Shown here in pieces: positions 1 to 7,686 of a stretch of 8,679 bases of DNA (the stretch's first letter is position 1; each line of letters starts with the position of its first letter). Both the position numbers and the translations under genes were made by a program. The stretch is from positions 1 to 8,679 of the forward strand of contig JAFGUL010000024.1 in NCBI GenBank assembly GCA_016938535.1. Reading direction: 5' to 3'. Source of the DNA: Candidatus Delongbacteria bacterium. Lineage in GTDB: Bacteria > Delongbacteria > UBA4055. Below the pieces are notes generated by a model, which did no database searches, was not told the origin of the DNA, and saw only the letters and a program-made list of their open reading frames with translations.

Positions 1-1140
1 CTCGAATATAAGATAAACAGAGCCGCTATTCCGATCTACAGCGTAACAGCCGAATGTATGCTCGACGATAATATTACCGGTTATGTTTCAATAAACAGGT
101 TTGCCGCAAAAACATCTCAGGAGCTTGAAGATGCCCTTGTCATGCTTGAAAATAAGGGTATGCAGAGGCTGATACTTGACCTCAGAGGCAATCCCGGTGG
201 GCTTCTGGATCAGGCTGTAGAGGTAGTAGATAAATTCATTGACGCGGACAAGATGATAGTTTACACAAGGGGGAGATTCAAGGATTTTGACGAGGAGTTC
301 TATTCTACCAGCGAGGCCACCCACAAGAAAATGCCGATAATCGTTCTTATCGATGCAGGCTCAGCGTCTGCTTCAGAGATCGTCAGCGGTGCGCTTCAGG
401 ACCACGACAGGGCACTTGTAGTCGGAGCTAAATCTTTCGGGAAGGGACTTGTTCAGAGGCCTTTCGATCTCGGGGACGGATCAGTCGCAAGGATCACTAT
501 CTCGAGGTATTACACACCTACGGGCAGGCTGATACAGAGACCTTACGACGAGGGTCTGGAAAGCTATTTCCTTGACAGGTACATGGATATGACCGACATG
601 ACACCGGAAGAACAGTTCAAACAGGATTCTATCAAAACCGCCGAAACATATTACACTCTCAGAAAGAAAAGGATCGTTTACGGCGGCGGCGGGATAACTC
701 CCGATTCGCTTCTGACCTATGATCCTTTAAGCCTGTTAATGACAGATCTATACAGGCAGAGGGTTTTTCAGGATTATGCTATTCAGTACTTTAATTCGAA
801 TCAGGATCCTGAATGGAAGAACAGCTTTTCGGACTTCTACAGAAAGTTCACTGTGACCGAATCTATGCTAAAAGATTTTAAAGCTGTAATGGAGAAGAAT
901 AAGATATTTTTGAAAGATGAGCTTCCCGATAAGAAGAAAATTCCCAAAGACGAATATTATCACCTTACAGAGAAATTCGGTGAAGATATTGAGAAGATAG
1001 AGAACGATATAAGGTACAATGTTGCAAGGCAGTATTTTAAGGACAGAAGCGATTATCCGAAGATCAGAGCTATGAAGGACAAATTCGTTCTGACTGCGCT
1101 GGATCTGTTCGGTGAAGCTAAAAAACTTGCAGATATTTAG
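1..1140 (+). CDS. ctpA: S41 family carboxyl-terminal processing peptidase (CtpA-like), 5' partial
   Basis: This is the C-terminal 379 residues of a tail-specific serine protease that cleaves proteins near their C termini in the periplasm. The frame is open from base 1, so the ATG at 58 is internal and the signal peptide and PDZ domain lie upstream of the window. In visible numbering, the S41 core holds DLRGNPGG at about 60-67. The nucleophile Ser123 lies in GSASASEI, and the general base Lys148 lies in SFGKG, 25 residues later as in E. coli Prc (Ser430/Lys455). A GGGGITPD motif at 228-235 closes the core. It is followed by a charged, helical extension of about 140 residues, as in long CtpA homologues of Bacteroidetes-type bacteria. 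The gene ends in TAG and heads an operon with the response regulator. Family assignment is very secure; the substrate is unknown, and paralogues are common, so the symbol is approximate. Confidence 0.95.
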   Translation, partial: LEYKINRAAIPIYSVTAECMLDDNITGYVSINRFAAKTSQELEDALVMLENKGMQRLILDLRGNPGGLLDQAVEVVDKFIDADKMIVYTRGRFKDFDEEFYSTSEATHKKMPIIVLIDAGSASASEIVSGALQDHDRALVVGAKSFGKGLVQRPFDLGDGSVARITISRYYTPTGRLIQRPYDEGLESYFLDRYMDMTDMTPEEQFKQDSIKTAETYYTLRKKRIVYGGGGITPDSLLTYDPLSLLMTDLYRQRVFQDYAIQYFNSNQDPEWKNSFSDFYRKFTVTESMLKDFKAVMEKNKIFLKDELPDKKKIPKDEYYHLTEKFGEDIEKIENDIRYNVARQYFKDRSDYPKIRAMKDKFVLTALDLFGEAKKLADI

Positions 1141-1149
1141 GCGGATAAA
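1138..1149 (+). promoter_or_regulatory. Ribosome binding site supporting the TTG start of the response regulator
   Basis: TAGGCGG at 1138-1144 contains a short AGG Shine-Dalgarno-like core at 1139-1141. It overlaps the TAG stop of the upstream peptidase and sits 8 bases before TTG at 1150. No ATG or GTG lies in this frame between the TAG and the receiver domain, and the first in-frame ATG (codon 48) would delete the acidic pocket. The match is weak, so expression probably depends on translation of the upstream gene. Confidence 0.45.
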
Positions 1150-1983
1150 TTGATCGAACAGGCATACAGAGAATTTGAAGAACTTTTCCTTGTTGATTTT
1201 AATAAGATAAGGTGGGATTTCCTCAAACTCAACCCCGAAGACAGGGCGAAACTTTTGATCGTGGAAGATGAAAGTTCTTTTCGGGAGATGCTCAAAGAGA
1301 TTTTTTCCTATGAGGAGCTTTACAGGATCGATACAGCTTCGAACGGGGCGGAAGGGCTTGAAAAATACCTCAAGGAGAAACACGATCTTATACTTACCGA
1401 TGTAATGATGGACGCTCTGACGGGTATCGAAATGGCTGAAAAGATAATAAAGATAAATCCCGATCAGAAAATATTCTTCGTAAGTTCGTGGTCGAGCAGG
1501 AAACAGATGTTCGATAAGTTCGAAAAAGAGTTTACGGAGGGCAATTTTCAGTTCATAGATAAACCTTTCGATCTTGAGGATTTTCAGAACAGGGTTTTTC
1601 TTTTTATGGAGGATAAACTTTCCGGTGTGGTCTTTCATGTGCTCGACAGGCCTGCATTGAAAAGAGCTGTCGATAATCTTGAGCCCTATCAGCTGACCGT
1701 TCTTCACCGCGAACTGATAAATATGTGTATAAGTCTCTCAGAGCATCTTCTGGGCCTCAACTACACAAGAGAGAGTATCAGCTCCTATTTTTTAAAGAAT
1801 AAAGATTACATGAAAAGTGTAGGCTGTACATTCGACGAAGCCTATTGTAGAGGAAATGTATGCGTTAAGATCTCACCAAAATGCATGACAAATAAACTCT
1901 TAAAACAAATTGAAATAATAGTTGACTTATTAGAAGAAATTTACGATCGTTATAAGAGATTTGAATTCAGGAGAACACTATGA
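1150..1983 (+). CDS. Response regulator: receiver domain plus cysteine-rich C-terminal domain of unknown function
   Basis: This 277-residue protein has a CheY-like receiver at about 34-155. The acidic pocket is Glu39/Asp40 in LIVEDE, the phospho-acceptor is Asp84 in LTDVMM, the switch Ser is Ser112 in FFVSS, and the conserved Lys-Pro is Lys138-Pro139 in IDKPF. A 33-residue N-terminal lead is rich in aromatic and acidic residues. The C-terminal 120 residues match no output domain I know: no winged helix, LytTR, AAA+, GGDEF or HD motif is visible. They contain four clustered cysteines (226, 233, 238, 245; spacing X6, X4, X6) between predicted helices, which could bind a metal or an Fe-S cluster. 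The start is taken as TTG because no other start preserves the receiver. The gene lies 9 bases behind the peptidase stop and overlaps the kinase start by ATGA. No histidine kinase is present in the window. The receiver call is firm; the output function is unknown. Confidence 0.88.
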   Translation: MIEQAYREFEELFLVDFNKIRWDFLKLNPEDRAKLLIVEDESSFREMLKEIFSYEELYRIDTASNGAEGLEKYLKEKHDLILTDVMMDALTGIEMAEKIIKINPDQKIFFVSSWSSRKQMFDKFEKEFTEGNFQFIDKPFDLEDFQNRVFLFMEDKLSGVVFHVLDRPALKRAVDNLEPYQLTVLHRELINMCISLSEHLLGLNYTRESISSYFLKNKDYMKSVGCTFDEAYCRGNVCVKISPKCMTNKLLKQIEIIVDLLEEIYDRYKRFEFRRTL

Positions 1984-2888
1984 AGAAAATTTTAGTTGTC
2001 GGTTCAGTCGGTCTGGACGATATTGAAACCCCGTCAGGAAAAGTTGAAATGGTACCGGGAGGTTCTGCAGTCTATTTCAGTCTTGCAGCATCAATGTTCT
2101 CGCATGTAAATTTCGTAGGTGTTGCAGGAACTGATTTCCCGAAGGAAACGATAGAACTTATGGAGAAAAGAGGAATTGATGTTAAGGGTTTCGAGATCGC
2201 TGAAGGTAATACATTCAGATGGTCAGGAAAATATCATATAGATATGGATCACAGGGACACTCTTCTCACCGAACTTAATGTCTTTGAGAAATTCGATCCC
2301 AAACTGCCTGAAGACTATAAGAAATCCGAAGTCATCTTTCTCGCAAACATTCATCCCGATCTTCAGATGAAAGTTCTTGATGACATATCTGAACCTGAAC
2401 TTATCATTTCCGATACAATGAACTTCTGGATAAACAGTGTGCCTGAAAAGCTTGTGAAAGTCATAAGAAGATCAGATGTATTCATAGTAAACGATTCAGA
2501 ACTGATGCTTATGACCGGAGAACCGAATTTTCTGGCCGCTTCAGATAAAATGCTCGAGGAATGTTCGCTTCTGAAAGCTCTTGTAGTAAAGCTGGGTAAG
2601 TTCGGTGTATATCTTACTGACGGCAGCAGCGAATTCTTTTTGCCGGCTTTCCCGTTAAGAAAGGTTATAGATCCCACCGGGGCGGGTGACTCGTTCGCGG
2701 GAGGTTTTACGGGCTATCTTGCAAAATCGGGAGACTACAGTTTTGAGAACATGAAAAAAGCATGTGTTTACGGTTCAATAACCGCGTCATATTCAGTCAA
2801 TAATTTCTCCATAGAGGGACTTAAGGAGTTCGATCTTGATCTGATAGATGAAGAATATGAAAAGTTTAAGAAATTAACGGTTTTCTGA
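1980..2888 (+). CDS. PfkB/ribokinase-family kinase, substrate unknown
   Basis: This is a complete 302-residue kinase expected to phosphorylate a sugar or nucleoside-like substrate with ATP in the cytosol. The N-terminal PfkB region carries the substrate-binding PGGSA at 26-30. The nucleotide-side NDSE motif is at 171-174. The second signature, DPTGAGDSFAGGF, starts at Asp231; GAG at 234-236 forms the anion hole and Asp237 is the catalytic base. The length is normal for the family. The sequence style (FRWSG near 79-83, DTMNFW near 145-150, a C-terminal LTVF) matches a conserved uncharacterised 'sugar kinase' group that I recall from deltaproteobacteria and related phyla, rather than ribokinase, fructokinase or adenosine kinase proper. 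A good AGGAGA site at 1969-1974 precedes the ATG, which overlaps the regulator stop (ATGA), so translation is coupled. The stop abuts the convergent TPR gene stop. Confidence 0.92.
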   Translation: MKKILVVGSVGLDDIETPSGKVEMVPGGSAVYFSLAASMFSHVNFVGVAGTDFPKETIELMEKRGIDVKGFEIAEGNTFRWSGKYHIDMDHRDTLLTELNVFEKFDPKLPEDYKKSEVIFLANIHPDLQMKVLDDISEPELIISDTMNFWINSVPEKLVKVIRRSDVFIVNDSELMLMTGEPNFLAASDKMLEECSLLKALVVKLGKFGVYLTDGSSEFFLPAFPLRKVIDPTGAGDSFAGGFTGYLAKSGDYSFENMKKACVYGSITASYSVNNFSIEGLKEFDLDLIDEEYEKFKKLTVF

Positions 2889-3866
2889 TCAATCGAGATC
2901 TTCTAAATCCTCAAGCCTGTCTTCAAGCACATCTTTTTCTTTTTGTGTCAGGTTCATGTGCATTGCAAGCTCAAGACATTTTTTTGAGTTTTCGGTGTCA
3001 TTAAGCCCGTAATAGCTTTTAGTCAGAAAATAATAGGTATTAAATAGATCTTTATCTGAATATCTTTCGGACATTGAGATCAATTTTTCTTTAATCCTGA
3101 GATATATGTCAATAGACAGTTCAAATTTCTTCTGTTCATACAATGCTCTCGCTTTAAGGAAAAGGAAAAGATGTGACTCGGGATATTTTTCCAGAGCTGA
3201 ATCCGCGACTTCTTCCGCTTTAAAATAATCTTCGTAATCAATGTAGGCCCATCCTAGTGTTGATACGGCTGCATATTCGCTGAAATAAGAAGTTTCAATA
3301 CTTTGTTTTATCATCGCAAGGGCAACATCTCGTCTGTCAATAAGCCAGCTGTAAAGCGAGGCTTTGTAAAATCTGTAAGTTCCGAGAAGCAGAAGTGCGT
3401 CCCCAAGTGACTTGTCTTTTTCCAGTGCATCCTCGATATATGATATCCCGCTGTAGGTCTTTCTGATCCCGGCGAACCGGCTTCCGTCCCTCCCGAGCAT
3501 GTAACCTCTATTGACCATTGAAGCCCCCAGATAATAGTTGAACCACGGATTTCCGCTGTCGAACCGCAGATGGAACTCTGCCTTTTTTTCAGCAAGATTG
3601 TAATGGATTATTATCTTTGAATCAAATTTGTCTGTTTCGTAAAATGAGGCCAGAAAATTATAATAGAATCCGAGAAAGAAATCACCTATGGGATGATCGG
3701 GATAAGTATCTTTAATGTAATTGAAGATCGCATAGGCTTCATCGAACTGTTCAAGATACATCATATCAATTGCACCGTTTATAGTTTCTTTTTCTTTCAG
3801 TTCAATTTCCTGTGCGTTCGCTGTCAGGAGTGTAAAAAGCAGAAATATGATTTTTATATATCTCAT
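2889..3866 (-). CDS. Exported TPR-repeat protein, function unknown
   Basis: This 325-residue protein has a cleavable signal peptide at 1-18 (basic start, hydrophobic core, cleavage after ANA). There is no lipobox cysteine, so it is predicted to be periplasmic. The rest is helical with tetratricopeptide-like units, clearest at about 30-60, 195-230, 232-262 and 273-305, as seen from A/Y-rich helix pairs and turns such as EKYPES. The middle (about 105-190) is aromatic-rich and less regular, and the last 20 residues are strongly acidic. Its ATG overlaps the stop of the YbdG-type channel gene (ATGA), behind a strong GAAGGAGGG site at 3876-3884 (read on the minus strand). TPR domains bind other proteins; coupling to the channel suggests an envelope role, which is inference. 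I do not recognise a named family. Confidence 0.85.
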   Translation of the reverse strand: MRYIKIIFLLFTLLTANAQEIELKEKETINGAIDMMYLEQFDEAYAIFNYIKDTYPDHPIGDFFLGFYYNFLASFYETDKFDSKIIIHYNLAEKKAEFHLRFDSGNPWFNYYLGASMVNRGYMLGRDGSRFAGIRKTYSGISYIEDALEKDKSLGDALLLLGTYRFYKASLYSWLIDRRDVALAMIKQSIETSYFSEYAAVSTLGWAYIDYEDYFKAEEVADSALEKYPESHLFLFLKARALYEQKKFELSIDIYLRIKEKLISMSERYSDKDLFNTYYFLTKSYYGLNDTENSKKCLELAMHMNLTQKEKDVLEDRLEDLEDLD

Positions 3867-5086
3867 GAAAGGATTCCCTCCTTCAGAAATTTGATGTCTT
3901 TTCCTGAGGGGCGCTGATATACGCTCAATCCGAACTGTGGTACAACAGAAAGGACATGGTCAAAGATATCAGCCTGGATCTCTTCATACTGAACCCATCT
4001 GTTGTCGTTCGCGAAAACATATATTTCTATCGGCAGGCCCTCAGGCCCGGGGGCAATCTGTCTGATCAAAAATGTCATGTCCGATGCTATATGAGGATGA
4101 TTTTTCAGATAGTGCTTTAGGTACATTCTGAAAGTTCCTATATTTGTCAGATTCCTCTGATTTACGAAGTTTTTTTCGGGTTCACCGAGACCTCTGTTGA
4201 ATTCTTCGATCTCTTTGACCTTCGAATTGATATATTCTTTAAGTACCCTAATATTTCTGTATTTCTCTATATCTTCTGCATCTAGGAATTTAATGGTTGT
4301 CAGATCTATATTTACAGATCTTTTTATTCTCCTTCCGCCCGATTCGCTCATTCCGCGCCAGTTCTGGAAAGATTCCTCGATGAACTTATGCGTAGGTATA
4401 GTCGTGATCGTTCTGTCAAAATTCTGTACTTTTACAGTATGGAGGGCAATATCGATCACATCGCCGTCGGCATCGAATTTCGGCATTGTTATCCAGTCAC
4501 CTATCTTGATAAGGTCATTCGCTCTTATCTGAATACTCGCAACGAGAGAAAGTATGGTATCCTTGAAAATCAGGAGTATAACGGCCATCATCGCTCCTAT
4601 TCCGCTCAGTAGAAGAACAGGCGATTTATCCATAAGCACCGATATTATTATAAGAAAAGCGGTAATATAGAAGATAAGTTTCACTGTCTGGATGTAACCC
4701 TTGACAGGTTTGTCCTTGGAGAAAGGATATGTTTGATATATGTCGTTAATGCCGTTAAGGACGGAACTGACGAACAGGGTACACGCAAAGATAATATAAG
4801 AGAGAGCGATCCTTTCCACAAGTTCTTCCGCACTGCCGAATAAACGGGCAAAATTATAAATCATCATTGCAGGCACGATATCAATAAGTTTATTGAAAAC
4901 TTTATTCCTGAAAAGTATATCATCCCATTCGGTTTTAGTTTTACCGACAGCTTTTTTTATCAGTCTTATAAAGTAGTTCTTGAGAAGTGAATGTACGATT
5001 AACGCTGCTGTCAGAAGAGCGAATATTTTAATAAGCGCCCAGTAGGCAGGATATTGTTCGATCAGGTCTTTTATGTTGTCACCCAT
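3863..5086 (-). CDS. ybdG: MscS-family mechanosensitive channel, YbdG (MscM) type
   Basis: This 407-residue inner-membrane channel is expected to open under membrane tension and release solutes on hypo-osmotic shock. Five hydrophobic segments are visible at about 15-36, 66-84, 93-112, 132-152 and 156-188; the last, rich in Ala and Gly and ending in IFKDTILSLVASIQI, is the pore helix. The beta domain follows (GDWITMPKFDADGDVIDI, TVKVQNFD, TTIPTH). The cytoplasmic part contains MSESGGRRIKRS, LTNIGTFRMYL, APGPEGLPIEIY and IQADIFDH, which match E. coli YbdG (about 415 residues) almost motif for motif. A site containing GGAG at 5093-5096 precedes the start by about 6 bases. A plausible own promoter lies in the 69-base gap to the S9 peptidase gene. 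The stop overlaps the TPR gene start. The gene is full length with no missing motif. Confidence 0.95.
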   Translation of the reverse strand: MGDNIKDLIEQYPAYWALIKIFALLTAALIVHSLLKNYFIRLIKKAVGKTKTEWDDILFRNKVFNKLIDIVPAMMIYNFARLFGSAEELVERIALSYIIFACTLFVSSVLNGINDIYQTYPFSKDKPVKGYIQTVKLIFYITAFLIIISVLMDKSPVLLLSGIGAMMAVILLIFKDTILSLVASIQIRANDLIKIGDWITMPKFDADGDVIDIALHTVKVQNFDRTITTIPTHKFIEESFQNWRGMSESGGRRIKRSVNIDLTTIKFLDAEDIEKYRNIRVLKEYINSKVKEIEEFNRGLGEPEKNFVNQRNLTNIGTFRMYLKHYLKNHPHIASDMTFLIRQIAPGPEGLPIEIYVFANDNRWVQYEEIQADIFDHVLSVVPQFGLSVYQRPSGKDIKFLKEGILS

Positions 5087-5114
5087 TTGTTTCTCCGCTT
5101 TGTTTCTCTCATCA

Positions 5115-5143
5115 ATATTAATGATTTAATGAGTAATTTTCAA
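5115..5143 (-). promoter_or_regulatory. Candidate sigma70-type promoter for the ybdG-TPR pair
   Basis: Read on the minus strand, TTGAAA (5143-5138) and TAATAT (5120-5115) are separated by exactly 17 bases. They match the sigma70 consensus at 5 of 6 and 4 of 6 positions. Initiation near 5108 would give a leader of about 20 bases containing the GGAG ribosome site. The region is AT-rich, so a chance match is possible, and the organism's consensus is unknown. Read-through from the upstream peptidase gene is also possible, because no terminator is seen between them. Confidence 0.4.
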
Positions 5144-5155
5144 GAAAAATATTTT

Positions 5156-7537
5156 TTATTTCAGAAATCTGTCGAGCCAATCACACATTTCAGCAAGGAC
5201 ATGGAGGTTTGATTCTTTTGAATGATAACTGTGACCTTCGTAGGGCAGCATAACCAGCCTTGCGCTTCCTCCGACTCCTTTGATCGCCGCATACATTCTC
5301 TCGCTCTGCATCGGATAAGTGCCGGGATTATCGTCATCCATACCGTGGATCAGTAAAAGCGGCGTTTTGATCATTTCAGCGTTCATAAATGGTGATGCTT
5401 TCTGATAGAACTCTTTAGCCTCCCAGTAAGTTCTTTCCTCCGACTGAAATCCGAAAGGCGTCAGCGTTCTGTTATACGCTCCGCTGTTGGCTATACCTGC
5501 TTTGAAAAGATCAGTGTATGCAAGAAGGTTCGCAGTCATGAACGCACCATAGCTGTGGCCGCCTACGGCGACTTTTTCCCTGTCGATCATACCGAGGCTG
5601 TCAAGGTGGTCTATCGCCGCTTTTGCGTTAAGCCTGATCTGAGATGTAAAAGTGTCATTACGCGTTTCTCTGTCGCCCACAACAGGCATAGAAGCTCCGT
5701 CAAGTACTACATAACCGTGGAGGGCAAGATATTTTACCGATGCACCCCAGAATCTTGTGAAAGTATAGTTGGATCCTGTTATCTGCGCAGCCGTACTCAG
5801 CTCTGTAAATTCTCTCGGATAAGCCCAGATCACAAGCGGGTATCTTTTTCCTTTAGTAAAATCAGGCGGCAGGTAGAGTTTACCGCTTAATGTAACAGAA
5901 TCCTCTCTCAGATAGCTTATCAGCTCGGTTTTAATGTCCCTCACGACGGGAGCATGATCGTAATTTGAAGTTATCTGGGTTCTTTCTGATGTTTTAAGGT
6001 CCTGAACATAATAATTTCTCGGTTCTTCGGGAGTTTCTCTTGTAACACAAATTTTTTCCGTACCCGTTCCTATAAATCCTGAAAAATTCTCGTACGACTC
6101 TTCTGCACATTTGAAAAGTGTTTCTGTTTCGCCGGTTTCGAGAGAAAATCTGTTCAGGAAAGGAAAATTCCCTTCGGGAGAGTATCCCTGACCGTACAGA
6201 TAGATGTGACCGTCAACTGTCTTGATCACTTCATAACCGTTAGGGAGCCTTTCAGTAAGAAGATCTCCGGGATGTTCGTATTTTTCCTTTTCGTTTCTCG
6301 TGAAAAGCATTTTGTCGGGAACCGATCCGTCATAAGAACCGTAGTATGTGCTCATCCATTCATTATCTCTGTCGTAATCAAGATAGAACATTTTGCCTTT
6401 TTCATTCGAAAAACCGGATATGTAGCCTCTGTTCTTCGTTTTCAAGAAAAGTTCCGGCTTACCTTTGAAGGGTGAATCAAGCTTGTAGAATTTATCGCGG
6501 AAGGGAACTTTCACCTTCGGATCGCCACCGTCAAGAGCTTCTGTCCACCATACAGTTGAAGGTTCTGTAGGTATCCACGCCGGCCATCTTACTCCTGTTT
6601 CAACCCCGCCTATCGGTATCTCGTCCTGGATCGGTTTGTTCACAAGTTCTGTTACAACATTGCCTTTTTCATCCAGAATAAGAACACTGTAACCAAACCT
6701 GTAATATGGCACGGTGTATGAATATGGTTCATTGACTTTCCTTGTCAGGAAATATTTTCCGTTCGGAGACTGCGAAAAAGTCCTGTATATACCGGGTTCT
6801 CCCACCGGAGTTTCTTTCCCTGTAATAAAATCCAGCATTACGAACCGGCTTGTAAAAAAATACTCGAACAGCTTCATGTCAAATGCGGTTTCAAGCAGAT
6901 TGGAATAAGTTCGAAGGGGGGAGGTTTTATCAAAGCTTTCTTCAGTCTTTGGCATGATATCAGATACCTGTTTTTCAGGTATTGGATCGTTCCCATAATG
7001 GATCCGCGGGATTATCAGATATTTCGAATCGACGCTCCACTTGATAAGCAGATTTTCAAGAGCCATATTTACTTTTTTTTCGTCCCTGAAGATCACTTCA
7101 GCTTTATGAAGATCGACGACTCTTAAGTATATTCCGTCCATTTTCTGAGCAAGATAGGCTATATATTTTCTGTCAGGCGAGATCTCGAATTTTATTATGA
7201 TATCGTCTTGGGGATCGTTAAGGTCAGTTTTACTCATGGTATTAAGATCGACCATCTTCAGGTAAGTTCTCGGATAACTCGTTTTTTCAGAGTGAAGACT
7301 TGGGAGTATTACCTGACCGGCCAGAGAAAGTTTTTCAGAACTCAAACTTTCAAGACTCTCGTACCTCTGATAAGTGTATTGGATAGCCTTATCCGTTCCT
7401 TCGATCAGAGTGATCAGCTCAGGGTCAGGCGCATCAAAAACATCTAGAATAGCTTTAGGGGGTAGTTTATAGGTTTCTGCGTAAACTGATATATGAATGA
7501 GTGCTGTAAGTAAGAAAATTATGTGTCTGAACTTCAT
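5156..7537 (-). CDS. Exported S9 family serine peptidase (prolyl oligopeptidase fold, glutamyl-endopeptidase-like S9D)
   Basis: This 793-residue protein has a signal peptide at 1-20 (ends SVYA), so it acts in the periplasm or outside the cell. The mature N terminus starts YKLPPKAILDVFDAPDPE, a hallmark of the S9D group that includes plant chloroplast glutamyl endopeptidase. A beta-propeller-like domain (about 45-530) contains blades such as SPDRKYIAYLA and SPNGKYFLTRK. The alpha/beta hydrolase domain runs from about 541 to 793. Its catalytic triad is Ser662 (GGHSYGAF), Asp735 (HGMDDDNPGT) and His769 (EGHSY). The C-terminal HVLAEMCDWLDRFLK is also typical. Length and triad are intact, so it should be active. 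Glu-specific cleavage is inferred from the subgroup and not visible directly. A GGGAG site precedes the ATG by 6 bases. It is first in the minus-strand cluster and likely transcribed from the divergent region to its right. Confidence 0.93.
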   Translation of the reverse strand: MKFRHIIFLLTALIHISVYAETYKLPPKAILDVFDAPDPELITLIEGTDKAIQYTYQRYESLESLSSEKLSLAGQVILPSLHSEKTSYPRTYLKMVDLNTMSKTDLNDPQDDIIIKFEISPDRKYIAYLAQKMDGIYLRVVDLHKAEVIFRDEKKVNMALENLLIKWSVDSKYLIIPRIHYGNDPIPEKQVSDIMPKTEESFDKTSPLRTYSNLLETAFDMKLFEYFFTSRFVMLDFITGKETPVGEPGIYRTFSQSPNGKYFLTRKVNEPYSYTVPYYRFGYSVLILDEKGNVVTELVNKPIQDEIPIGGVETGVRWPAWIPTEPSTVWWTEALDGGDPKVKVPFRDKFYKLDSPFKGKPELFLKTKNRGYISGFSNEKGKMFYLDYDRDNEWMSTYYGSYDGSVPDKMLFTRNEKEKYEHPGDLLTERLPNGYEVIKTVDGHIYLYGQGYSPEGNFPFLNRFSLETGETETLFKCAEESYENFSGFIGTGTEKICVTRETPEEPRNYYVQDLKTSERTQITSNYDHAPVVRDIKTELISYLREDSVTLSGKLYLPPDFTKGKRYPLVIWAYPREFTELSTAAQITGSNYTFTRFWGASVKYLALHGYVVLDGASMPVVGDRETRNDTFTSQIRLNAKAAIDHLDSLGMIDREKVAVGGHSYGAFMTANLLAYTDLFKAGIANSGAYNRTLTPFGFQSEERTYWEAKEFYQKASPFMNAEMIKTPLLLIHGMDDDNPGTYPMQSERMYAAIKGVGGSARLVMLPYEGHSYHSKESNLHVLAEMCDWLDRFLK

Positions 7538-7569
7538 GTACCGCTCCCGGATTGATTAATACGAAGTCA

Positions 7570-7598
7570 AAAATAAGAAATTAAATTGTTTTTATCAA
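7570..7598 (-). promoter_or_regulatory. Candidate promoter for the S9 peptidase gene
   Basis: On the minus strand, TTGATA (7598-7593) and TATTTT (7575-7570) are spaced by 17 bases, with 5 of 6 and 4 of 6 consensus matches. Initiation near 7563 would give a leader of about 25 bases. The -35 element lies inside one arm of the inverted repeat at 7593-7633. The AT-rich background makes the -10 element uncertain. Confidence 0.38.
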
Positions 7599-7633
7599 GC
7601 TTATGACTGATTTACTTTTTTAAAAGCTTGCTA
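7593..7633. repeat. Inverted repeat in the divergent intergenic region, possible operator
   Basis: The left arm TATCAAGCTT (7593-7602) and right arm AAGCTTGCTA (7624-7633) are reverse complements at 9 of 10 positions, with a 21-base spacer between them. Read outward, each arm is AAGCTTG followed by A/C and TA, so TTGATA (minus) and TTGCTA (plus) both fall at a -35-like position. The rest of the 149-base divergent region (7538-7686) is AT-rich and holds both genes' ribosome sites but no clear terminator. The plus-strand -10 partner is weak. A dimeric regulator site is an inference only. Confidence 0.35.
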
Positions 7634-7686
7634 TTTGTTTTGATTTTACTGAAATTATTAGAAATACTAAAACAAGGAGAAAAACT

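Noticed and set aside
58..60. ATG as the true start of the S41 peptidase
   Set aside because: The frame is open upstream to base 1 and already reads like the end of the family's linker (RAAIPIYSVTAE), so this ATG is internal and the gene is cut by the window.
868..1707. A 279-codon minus-strand open frame across the peptidase end and the regulator start
   Set aside because: It is antisense to two genes with clear family motifs and catalytic residues. Its product is a Phe/Ile/Leu/Lys-rich string with no recognisable domain, as expected of a shadow frame.
4197..4612. Two plus-strand open frames inside the channel gene
   Set aside because: Both lie antisense to highly conserved YbdG motifs and show no domain features of their own.
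5145..5156. AAAAATATTTTT palindrome as a terminator after the S9 peptidase gene
   Set aside because: The stem is entirely A/T and would be too weak for intrinsic termination; such palindromes are expected by chance in an AT-rich gap.
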